Below, one piece after another: positions 44,955 through 56,900 of a DNA stretch of 64,000 nucleotides. Source of the stretch: Leptasterias polaris (Eukaryota; Echinodermata; Asteroidea; Forcipulatida; Asteriidae); assembly GCA_037783415.1 (NCBI GenBank), contig JAZGTN010000058.1, positions 5,864,001 to 5,928,000 of the forward strand, in the 5' to 3' direction. Position numbers and translations under genes: made by a program. Under the pieces are notes generated by a model. That model searched no databases and had not been told where the DNA came from. It worked only from the letters and a program-made list of their open reading frames with translations. The stretch's first letter is position 1. Every line of letters starts with the position of its first letter.

Positions 44955-45745
44955 TTCAATAGTTCACTCAAGGGCAGGGCACTGTTGACATTCTTGTCCT
45001 ACGGTATGGGTCTCGCCATACTACTCCATACCAGTTCAGTAGTTCACTCACGAGCAGGGCTCTGTTGACATTCATGTCAATCCTATGGAATGGGTCACGC
45101 CTTAATGATCCATACCAGTTCTATAGTTCACTCAGGGTCAGAGCACTGTTGACATTCATGTCAATCCAACACCATGGGTCTCACCATACGATTCCATACC
45201 AGTTCAGTAGTTCTTGCAGGGGCAGGGCACTGTTTACATTCATGTCAATCCTACGGTATGGGTCTCGCCATACTACTCTGTAGCAGTTCAGTAGTTCACT
45301 CAAGGGCAAGGCACTGTTCACATTCATGTCAATCCTACGGTATGGGTCTGGCAATACTGCACCATACCAGTTCAGTAGTTCACACAAGGGCAGGGCACTG
45401 TTGACATTCATGTCAATCCTACGGTATGGGTCTGGCAATACTGCACCATAGCAGTTCAGTAGTTCACTCAAGGGCAGGGCACTGTTGACATTTATGTCAA
45501 TCCTAGGGTATGGGTCTGGCAATACTGCACCATAGCAGTTCAGTAGTTCACTCAAGGGCAGGGCACTGTTGACATTCATGTCAATCCTAGGGTATGGGTC
45601 TCGCCATACTGCTCCATACCAGTTCAGTAGTTCACTCAAGGGCAGGGCACTGTTGACATTCATGTCAATCCTACGGTATGAGTCACACCATAATGTTCCC
45701 TGCCAGTTTAGTAGTACACTCAAGTACAGGATACTGTCACAGTGC
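44955..45745. repeat. 84-bp minisatellite, about nine copies
   Basis: CAGTTCAGTAGTTCACTCAA and CTGTTGACATTCATGTCAAT recur every ~84 bases. Because 84 is a multiple of three, several frames stay open; the minus-strand frame (45756-45181) encodes 28-residue repeats such as NSALPLSELLNWYGAV. No start context or neighbouring gene supports translation. Confidence 0.9.
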
Positions 45746-46325
45746 TTTTCCCACATTCAACATGAGGGTGTACCACTATCTAAAACAAAAGATTTTCAAA
45801 ATGTCTGATAAGTACATAATGTTCAAAATGTATTGACCAAAGACTTTGTATCAAGTGATCAGTGAAAGCATAAAAAGAACATGCATTAAATGTAACACTG
45901 ATAAAGCACGTGTACATACATGTAGCTACAAAGAGCACCAATCATGTTGTAAATATTTATGAAACAAGTAGTCTCATTTAAGGGTTAATTGTAGCAGACT
46001 TTGCAAAAATAGTAAAATCAGAATGGTTCAATATACACATATGTTTAATCAAAAATTGTCAAAAAAATACATTTTCACCAAAATAAAAATACACATGTTA
46101 AAGTTTGGCTCACCTTAGAGTGAAGGTTTGTGAATATCCCAAGTGTGGGTACCAGAGTATCAACAACTCATGTGACAGACAGCATTGTGTTCACCCACTA
46201 GATAGCAGCAGATGCATCTGTCTCTGATGACACATTGAGCTGGTGATATTCCAGTTGGGTATGGTCATGTTGTCCTGCCACATCAGAACACAAGACAAAC
46301 CAGATGTCATGAGATGTCTCTGCTG
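45746..46325. other. non-coding spacer
   Basis: AT-rich sequence between two minisatellites; no gene or structural element seen. Confidence 0.55.
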
Positions 46326-46334
46326 TGTAGGGGT

Positions 46335-46640
46335 GCTGATTCACCCCCCATTCCATAGGGGTGTTGACTCACACCATTCCATAGGGGTGTTGACTCCCCC
46401 CATTCCATAGGGGTGTTGACTCCCCCCATTCCATAGGGGTGTTGACTCCCCCCATTCCATAGGGGTGTTGACTCCCCCCATTCCATAGGGGTGTTGACTC
46501 CCCCCATTCCATAGGGGTGTTGACTTCCCCCATTCCATAGGGGTGTTGACTCACACCATTCTATAGGGGTGTTGACTCCCCCCATTCCTTAGGGGTGTTC
46601 ATTTACCCCATTTCATAGGGGTGTTGACTCACCCCATTGG
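46335..46640. repeat. 26-bp minisatellite, about eleven copies
   Basis: The unit is CCATTCCATAGGGGTGTTGA plus CTCCCC. Central copies are nearly identical and edge copies diverge (CTCACA, CATTTACC). The open frames on the minus strand are repeat artefacts. Confidence 0.93.
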
Positions 46641-47164
46641 AACTCAGAAGACTCTTTGTGCAATACAGCTACAAGTTCAGCTTGACCTTTGTGTCCTCTC
46701 CCTCTCAATTCACGAAAGAAAATGCAACTTCATGCTTGGATAAGAAAATGTCTGTGATGAATCTTCCAATTCAGTAGGAGTGTTGCATATTATCCAGTGT
46801 GAAGTAAATTTCTTGTCAACAACAGGTAGTGCATCTACTTGTGGTGTTTTAGCTCTCCATTATTATCTGTGTGTCAATTATTAACAAGTTAATACTATAA
46901 TTCACATCGGTCATACATTTGCTTAACACACTGAAATTTACAGACTAAAAACATATATTTAGCTTGTTTAGTATGGATTTCCAGAATAACTTCATTCTGC
47001 AGTTCATGTGGTTCTCTGATCATTTGGTTAAAAATATCCTTTTTTTCAAAATAATTAATCGAACTCAAATTTCATGCATGTATGTTGAGCAGAATTTACT
47101 TTTTCTCAAATGTGGTTATAAAATTAAATGTTAATCTTTATGTATACACACTACTTTCTTACTG

Positions 47165-47595
47165 TTCAAGACCGCAGCTTTCTTGATGAGAAAATCGTGC
47201 AGCTGTCTTACTGTTAACATCTCACAGTTTTCTTACTTTGTAAATAATGACTGTTTTCTTACAGTGTAAATATTTATGACCGCTTTCTAACTGATAATCT
47301 CACTGTTAATCTAACTGCTTTCTTACTGTTAAACCTTTATGTTTTCTTAACAATAATGTGTAAATATGACTGCTTTCTTACTGTTAATCTCACTGCTTTC
47401 TTACAGTTAATCTCACTGCTTTCTTACAATTAATCTCATCGCTTTCTTACAGTTAATCTCACTGCCTTCTTACAGTTAATCTCACTGCTTTCTTGCTGTT
47501 AAGCTCACTGCTTTCTTACTGTTAACCTGACTGCTTTCGCACTGTAAGAATCTCACTGTCTTCTTACTGTTATAATCTCACTGTTTTCCTACTGC
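47165..47595. repeat. degenerate 22-24-bp tandem repeat
   Basis: Variants of CTGCTTTCTTACAGTTAATC recur about fifteen times with varying spacing. Lies 330-760 bases downstream of the Helentron stop codon. Confidence 0.8.
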
Positions 47596-47923
47596 TCATG
47601 TCCCACAGAATTATGTTATGTAATCCAGTTTCCAGTTTTTATTATTTATTTTGTAAAACATTTTACAGAGGTCTGTTACAAATAATTAACTATGTTTCAT
47701 TGTCAACTTCCCTCTTTGTATATTTTATACTACAAAACTCAATGATTCTAAATTAAATGTTTTCAAGACATTTGACACTTAACATTAGAACCTACTCCAA
47801 TTATTATGTGAATACTTACACATTTTTGTACAGATGCATACATGTAAAAATTTGTGCATGAAACTTCAACATTTGTCTACAGTGTATGTTAGTTAACCAT
47901 TTACTGACAGCTTCAGTATTAAT

Positions 47924-50900
47924 TCAAAATTTTACCTTTACAGCCTCATGGTAGCTATAATAAGTGGGGATTACTTGAGTTTGAACCGAATCACAACCTC
48001 TCACATACACATGATCAATCAATGTTCCTTTCATAGTTGTAGCATGTACAACACACTGCTTGTAACCATGCTCACTCATCATATTCACAATACTTGTAGA
48101 ACATGTAGCCTTTACATTGAAAATGTCTTCATTAAAATCTCCCATTACTATACATCTCCTTGATACTTTGTGCAGTTCATTCACAAGGGTCTTCATATTA
48201 GCTAAAAAATCCTGAAGCACATATGATGGTGGTCGATAGATGACAACAACTGCTACTGACACATTAGAAATAATCTGGAAAGCAATATATTCTATATTTT
48301 GAACTGGCAACATAAGTCTACTCATTGACCCCTTGGTTCTACCATAGACTGCTACACCTCCGTGAGACTGACGCTGTAACATTTCAGTTAAATCACTTGA
48401 GTTATCATAAGAAAGACATCTTGGTTGGTGGTAACTTTTGAAATCATTCAACTGCACGTCATATTGTAATTGATCTTCAGTCCATGTTTCAGTCAAACAA
48501 ATAAAATCTGCCTTCATCATTTCAGTGTTGAATTTCAGGTCCATAAAATGTGCATGTAATCCTTGAATGTTATGCATCATAATGGTCATACTGACAGCTG
48601 ACTCTGTACATGTACCTTCCATACCTTCATCATCAATATACAATGGCATTGTTTTCAGAGCATCACCTACTGCTTCATTACAATATATGTACTTCTCTTT
48701 AAATCCTTCAATGACAAGACCGTTAAGTGATGTAACACGACTTAGACTCACATATGCTTGTCCAGCTGCAAATGTGCGATCAAGACAAACTACTGCTTTA
48801 TTGGTTGTCATTCCTTGTACTTTGTGTGCTGTGCATGCCCAAGCTAACTTCAATGGAAACTGATGCCGTACACATTTTTTACCGATAGTTTCTTCCTGTA
48901 TCTCAATGGGTACACTGTCTTCATCCCTTGAACATGATGCAGATTGTCTCTTCAGTTTCATTCCAACCTTGTTGTTATCAAACTTAATTCTGATACACTT
49001 GGGTTCATCAGATGTGTCGTGTGACATTACAATTTTTGTAACAGTTCCAAAGACACCATTAACTAATCCATCTGACACATCAATGTTTTTAGTTAGCATA
49101 ATTCTAGCACCAACACCAAGTAACAGGGATTTTGGTAGGCTTCCATTAGATTTCTTTAAGGGTTCTCCTCGTCTAACTTTTGCATTTCTAGAGTCTGTCT
49201 GATAATCCTTTGCTTCAATATACACACAATCTGCACACTTGGAATGTAGAATCTTTACATTTTGTTTATCTACTTGTATATTACATGGGAATATATGGAT
49301 TGCATCATTGCACTCCTGTCCTGTTTCACGCCCTTTCAACATTTTCATGTCATCATCCTGTATTGCTTCTCGTTTCTTTCTTACACGAAGTCTGTTCAGT
49401 GTTTCTGCAAACTTTGCATCATCCTTTTGTCTCATAACTTCAGTCAGTTCAACAAGTTTGAAATTATCATTCCACAGATCACCTGCAACATTATTCTGGT
49501 ACAAAGATTTTGCTTTCACAGGGGGCAACTGATAGAAATCTCCAACAGCTAATACACTGACACCTCCAAAAGGAATATGACTCCGACATTGCTTTATCTG
49601 TCTGAGACGTCCATGGATGTAACACAGTAATTTCTGACCAACCATTGAAATCTCATCTATAATCAAGATCTGCAACTGACCAAGTTTCTTACGAAGTGTA
49701 CTTATCTTTTCCTCACCAAGTGGTTGATATGGTAACGATACATCTGTTGATATTGATAGTGCACTGTGTAAGGTAGCACCATTGATATTAAATGCGGCCA
49801 CACCTGTAGGAGCAGTTAGCATTACCGACACATCATCAGGGTTTCTCATCATTGAACCAAGTATCCGTGTTGCTTCATAATCAATACACTTTACAAGAAG
49901 ACTCTTGCCTGTTCCAGCACCACCAGTAAGAAACACTTGAAATGCATCAGGGTTTTTACCATTTGCCTTGTCCAAACACCACTGTCTAATTTTATAGAAC
50001 ACGTTTTTCTGTTTGTCATTTAAGGATCTCATCATATTTATTGCATCAGACTTTGGAACTCTTGATGAGTGTGCTTGAACATCACATATCTTCTCTTCCA
50101 TTCTATCAGATTGTAAATCTGGAACATTACATTCCTCTTCACTATCCTCTGCTACATCTTGCTGTTTGTCTTTACATTCATCTCTTTGCAATTCAGTTTC
50201 CGGACTGATTAAAGCCCATGCATCTTCTTGTGGACCAAATTTCTGAAGAAGTTCTTCTGCATCCTCCAATAACCCAATATCAACTTCAAATCTGGATCGA
50301 TTACTTTCCACAATTGACTTCACAGATTGTAAACCTCCAAGTACACTGACAAAACCATTGCTAAAAAACTTCTCGTAAGTTTCAAACTGTGCTGGTTTCA
50401 AGTGAACATCAACCCGATAAGGGAGAAATAACTGCATAATACTATGAAAATACTTCTCAGGAGACTTAGTCACTGAAAATCTTGGATATCTAATGACAGC
50501 TGGATCAGTTCTAGAACGTTTCTGGATGTGTCCCAAATCACTCTTCAGAGCAAACACTTGTGACTTTCTCTTATCACTAGATACTTTGCACATGTTTCCT
50601 TGATATAGTACTCTGTATTCTGAACAAAATGTAGCTAAACACATTGATTCAAATAAACTTATATCTGGTCTTGCTTTGTAACGATCTACTTTACTAACCA
50701 TCCACACATTGTCATCATCATCATCATCACCATCATCATCTCTATTAGTTGACTTGTTTTTAATTACACTCAGGGGCAAACTCATTCGAACAGGATTTTC
50801 ACCTACAGGTACAAACTCTACTTTTCTTGAACATTCCTGTAGTCTTAATGTACAGACACGATAAACTGCTTCTTGAGCTGACACTTCACGATTCTGCAAA

Positions 50901-53900
50901 TAAACACTACCAATCTGTTTCATACTCTGCTTAGCATCTTGATTACCACTTTCTGCCTCACTCTGTGCATGCCTCAATAACAATCCCATCTCGCGTTCAG
51001 CTTTAGCCATGTAAGACACTACGTACGTTACACACGCATAAACATCACTGATAAATTGAATGTCCATATTTGCATTCCAACATCTCAACAAGTCAGGATT
51101 ATACTGATTTACCCACACATCTTGAGGTTCTCGATTTAACACAAAAGTTACTTTCTGGGTTAACGCATCATTTGCTTTCTCAAAATTATCCTGTGTGGTA
51201 CCAATCTTTGTGAATATTTCACAAGTTGTCATATGTTCATTTTCCTCATTGTTAACAGCAGTCCATACTGATTTCAACAAATCCTTTGCATCATCTTCCG
51301 TTAGTGTATTTTCTGACTTATGCTCACAATCATCAGTATCCATTGGCACTGGATTAGTAACAAATGTCCTCATGGAAGGTGGCCTTGGAAAATTAAATCG
51401 ACACTCTGTTCCTTTCTTCTTACATGATTTAGAATGTCTCTTACTATGTTGTTGTACACTGCTTACAATCTCATTCAATTCTTCATCTTCTTGCTTTGAG
51501 GGCAATGCACAACTTACATACTTATCAACAAACTGTGCTACTTCTTTATCGGTCTCAGAACCCAACTTCGGGGCATTTTCAATCCAAAATAGACAATGAG
51601 TGTGTGGTGAGCCTCTCTGCTGAAATTCGACTCGATAAAAATAATCTTTCACTTTCCCAATAGGTGCTGCTCTTGACATTATAACATCTTTCAAAAATGT
51701 ATGAAAACGCTTGTCAAACATTCTAGCCACAGTTACAGGATTATTTCTCAACAACAAACATTTCTCATTCCAATCCAATTCATCAATACTCCTAGTGTCA
51801 CCCTGTTGTCTGAGTAGTGTATTGAGTAACTCGGGCCATCTCATGTCAGCTGCAGAAAATGAACAAAACCATGTAGGTATACCAAGTTGTCTGACCATTG
51901 CCAATACATTTTTCTGAGTTGATTGCCAATATGGAGGAGTTCCTCTGATAGGCTTCAAAAACTTGTACCCACTGTCTGATTTTAACATATCGTTTAATTT
52001 CTCCTTGTCATTAAGCATATTAGCAGTGACCTTACCACCATCTTTTGTTTTCCCTGAACCTTTCCGCAATGCTATGGAGACACTGGAAATAACTTGTTGA
52101 ATTTCAGACAAATATTGAGCGTAGAATATGTACTGCGTACTTTGTGCAAATCTGTTATCAACATTCATCAGTCTATTGTTAAGATATCTGGAAAGTGTTA
52201 TTCTAACACTGCGCTCATCACTGAATACTGGCTCACCTCTTGGAAACAAAACCGGGAAACATTTAGCTTCATTACTTTGTTCCATTAAAAGTCTGATTGG
52301 AGTATTCCCTTCACATGGTGCAACACAATATACATCATCAAAATACTGATCCAAGATTTCTTGTCCAATATTTGCAGGTTGTAAACAAGTGTCCAATGGT
52401 ATGCCTCGTAATCGTTCCTCATCTGTTTCTTCCTCATTGTCATTGTCATTGTCATTATCGACATTATCAACAACTTCAGTCTTGACTTCAACTTTGTGAT
52501 CATCATCTAGCTCATCACACGCCTCTTCTAACAATGAATTACTCCACTCTGTGTCAATCTCAATATCACGATACCACTTATTGTTCTGTTTAAGAAACTG
52601 TAAGGCAGTCTCTACATGTTCTTTGTTGACAAACTCATACTGGTAATAGCCTTTATAAGTCAACTTCCTCTTCAGTTTAACTCGAATCATCTGATCTTCA
52701 CATTCATTTCTTGGTAATGATTTCACAGTTTCTGTAACATTTGAGGGAACACATACCACTGGTCCACGTACACCATGTTGTCCACCTTTAGGCAATGCCA
52801 TTAACTTTACAAATGGGATATTGAGTGCAATAAGATGCTCTTCTAATTTGTTTAATGTTGCCAACTCTTCTGGAATATCTGTCAGGTGTAAATTATTAGA
52901 ACAAGCTTCTGCTGGTATTTTACCGATCAATAATTTCCTGTCACATGTGTGACATATCCACAAAGAAGACCTGCTTGATTTTGATACAACACAATCAGCT
53001 GTACAATTTCCATCACATTTATGGACATACTTCTCACAGATACTGTCACAACTCGTGTACTTAGTAATATTACACTTAATGACTTGCTTTCGAAACAAAA
53101 GTCTCATACACACAGAACACACATATTCAGGTCCGTTTGATATTTCTTTCTTGAAATCACTCAAAACATTATGGATATGATGTTTGTTCACCTTTTTCTG
53201 CATTCTTCGACTGGTATTCTTCTGTGCAATATTCTGCCTGAAACATGGATTACTCTTGTACTTCTTTTTGTTGAAGTCAATCACATTCTTCTGAAAATGT
53301 ACATTCTCATGATATTTAGATTTAGAAGCACCAATGAGTTTGTTCCTGTAACGATCATCAACATGGTATTTATTCTTGACACTGTCAATTGTTGCTTTCT
53401 TGTAATCAGGATTGTTGTGGTATTTGAATTTGATAGTATCAATAACTTTATTCTTGAAAGTTTCATCACTTTGATATTTCATCTTACTTGCATTCTTTAC
53501 TTTTCCCCTGAATTCTTCATTTTTCACATACTTCATCTTACTTGCATTCACCACTTCTTTCCTAAATTCCTCATTTTCCGCATATTTCATCTTGCTTGCA
53601 TTCACCACTTCTTTCCTAAATTCCTCATTTTCCGCATACTTCCTCTTACTTGCATTCACCACTTCTTTCCTAAATTCCTCATTTTCCGCATACTTCATCT
53701 TACTTGCATTTACCACTTCTTTCCTAAATTCCTCATTTTCCTCATACTTCATCTTACTTGCATTCTTTACTTTTCCCCTGAATTCTTCATTTTCCTCATA
53801 TTTCATTTTACTTGCATTCACCACTTCTTTCCTAAATTCCTCATTTTCCGCATACTTCATCTTACTTGCATTCACCACTTTCCTAAATTCCTCATTTTCC

Positions 53901-56900
53901 TCATACTTCATCTTACTTGCATTCTTTACATTTCCCCTGAATTCTTCATTTTCCTCATATTTCATTTTACTTGCATTCACCACTTCTTTCCTAAATTCCT
54001 CATTTTCCGCATACTTCATCTTACTTGCATTCACCACTTCTTTCCTAAATTCCTCATTTTCCTCATACTTCATCTTACTTGCATTCGTTACTTTTCCCCT
54101 GAATTCTTCATTTTCCTCATATTTCATTTTACTTGCATTCACCACTTCTTTCCTAAATTCCTCATTTTCCGCATACTTCATCTTACTGGCATTTTTCACT
54201 TCTTTCCTGAATTCAACATTATCCCTGTACTTTCTTTTACAATTCTCAAGTTTAGCCACTCTATGTTTATTATTTTCCTGATATGATACTTTGCTAGCAT
54301 GTTTCTTTGAGTCTATGGTTTTCTTTCTGTAAGTCTCATCAGTGCTGTACTTTATCTTTTGGTGTTTCCTACACTTTGCTTTCTTGGCCTCTCTAAACTC
54401 ACAATTGGTCTTATATTTATCACATTTTGTCATTTTACGCTCAATATAATTCTTTCTCGCCAGTTCTCTCCTTTTTACCAGATTAACACGTTTCTTTCTC
54501 TTCACTGTGCAACATTTTGGCAACTCTGTTTTACGTTTGCTGTCAATGACCTTATGGTTAACAGTCTGCTTTATACATTGATCACTTTGTGCAGCATACT
54601 TATCACATACATCAGACCTCTCTGAATAAACTTCAAGCACTTCATTTATATCCAACCTCTCTGGTGATAACTCATGGACTGATAGAACAACATCATAATG
54701 CACTCTGTGTTTATGATTCAGATAAATGCCCATACCACATGTCACAGCACTTCTCTCAACATCCTTTGCTGAAAAATGGTACCAACTGCGAGTTTCATCG
54801 TATGTGTATATATCAGTACAGAGCATATGTGCCATTGTCATTATTTCAATCTCAGTAGCCCAAGTGCCAGAATAAAACATTCTCTGTCTCATTACATAAT
54901 CGTCTACATTGGCAAATCCATCTCGCAGAAAACAATTCAATTTATCAGCATTCTTCAACAAATGATTGACACAAGCAATTCTCAAGTGTACATGGTTATC
55001 TTCAGTTCCTGACATGGCAAATGATATAGCTCTGAAGAAACAGTTACCATCACCTGTTATGCCTTTTACAGATCTGGGTTTACCCATGGCTTGACATTCT
55101 GCACTTAACACATTAGACTTCAAATGTAATGATTCTAGACCAAATGTTCTACACATAGCCTCCTTAGTTTCTTCATTCAACAGACAGAATTTCATAACAC
55201 CAGGTCCTGATACTTGAACTATTTCCACTTCACTAGAGTCATCATATGTGCTGTCATTATCATCTTCTATTCTTGCAAACTTGGTGCTTCTCATGCCAAC
55301 ATCACATTTGCCCAATTCTTCACTGTATGCACCTTGGTCAATAGTTATCTTTGTTTTCCTCTTCAAGTTATATTTGCCTGATACACTACATGTAGGTAAG
55401 CCAAAATCATCAATATCTAAACACAAATCTACAGTTTCTGACATGCCCTGTGGTTCACTTTCATTTTCTCCAGCTGTACATGTACCTGTAATAGCTTCAC
55501 CATTAACACTGAGGGTTATACCAGTTAATTCATACTGTTCAGCATTTGACAAATTCATAGATTCAGCTAACTTTACACAATACCTGTAAACACCTTGCCA
55601 GTTTCTTGCTTTCATGACAATGCTTGTTCCATCTTGAACCATACAGCCTTGGATACTTCTGGAATGTGAATCAAACACATAAAAAATTCCATTTTGATAA
55701 ATTATTGCAAATGTATTTTCATAGAAGCTTATAAAGCATGCGGAATATTCTTGGAGATGTTGTTGTAGGGTTGCTTTCAATGGTAGCATATTAAATTCTA
55801 TCAAGTTATGATCATTTTCATCAAATGTACCTGTTACAGAGTCATGATACTCCATGCTATATTGTGTGTTCAATACATCTAAATCAGTTGGCAATTCATT
55901 AATCAACAAGTAATCATTGTTCATCGTCGAGCTCTGTTGTAAGAAACCATACAATTCATTCCCAGTCCTGAGAATGTTATCCATATCACTACACTTCCAA
56001 TCTTTCACTTCTTTTTTCTTGCTGTACATCATTGACACCAGACTATTAGCAACACACTGTTTACCAGAATTTGCTCCAAATCGTTCATCTCCTTGATGAA
56101 AACTACCTTGTGCTAGTACTATTGATTCATCCAATGTTATTAAATTAATTGTCTCAACATTCAAATTGTCCTCACTTTGTATTTTCACAGATTTGTTTCC
56201 AACAAGCACATCATCCTCATTACTATCTTTATTTCCCATTTTGTTGTTGAAATAATCCACTGAGCATCTTCCCTCACAAGATTCTATTTTACCCAACCTT
56301 TCACTTTTATGCATCTGTTTCCAACTCTCCTCAATGTCTATACCAAGCAATCTTGATTCTTCTTGGTTTGGTAATTCAGAGTCTCTCTCTGTCATTGTTG
56401 TAACTACCTTCTTGACAGCTTTTCTCTTTGCCATTTTATTGTCAACACTGACTGCTTCATTAGTTACAAATGGTTGTGCTTTTCTACTTAGATTAGTAAA
56501 CTGTATCTTGCACTTAGTTTCCAATTCAACTTTCTTACTTTTGTCTATTTGTCCTTGGTTCTCCTCTACATCATTTCCCTCAGTTTTGTCTTTGTTTTTC
56601 TTGCTACGCAAAAAATAACCTCCAGTTTGCTGAACCGAACCCTGGTTTCTGTCTACACACAGACATGCATATATACAACTCAGATTTGCAAAATCCTCAC
56701 CTTCAACTCCTTTGACATTTAAATCTTCAGTATTGCGAACTCCATCAGCATGCGACATAACTGCAACTTCTTCAATGTTACCATCAAGCACTGGAATTTC
56801 AAATATGTTCCGATCTGCAGGTATTCCAAAATCATACATCAAAGATTCAGTGTAATTACATCGTCCACATTTGCGACACAACCATGACACCGGCTTGTTC

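Noticed and set aside
46307..46585. Minus-strand frame of 92 codons rich in Gly/Asn/Pro/Trp repeats
   Set aside because: It is the 26-bp minisatellite read through; 26 is not a multiple of three and all three frames are open.
53171..54286. Plus-strand frame of 371 codons rich in Phe/Ile/Leu/His that looks like a membrane protein
   Set aside because: It mirrors the Lys/Glu-rich repeats of the minus-strand Helentron gene; antisense of AAR/GAR codons gives Phe/Leu/Ser.
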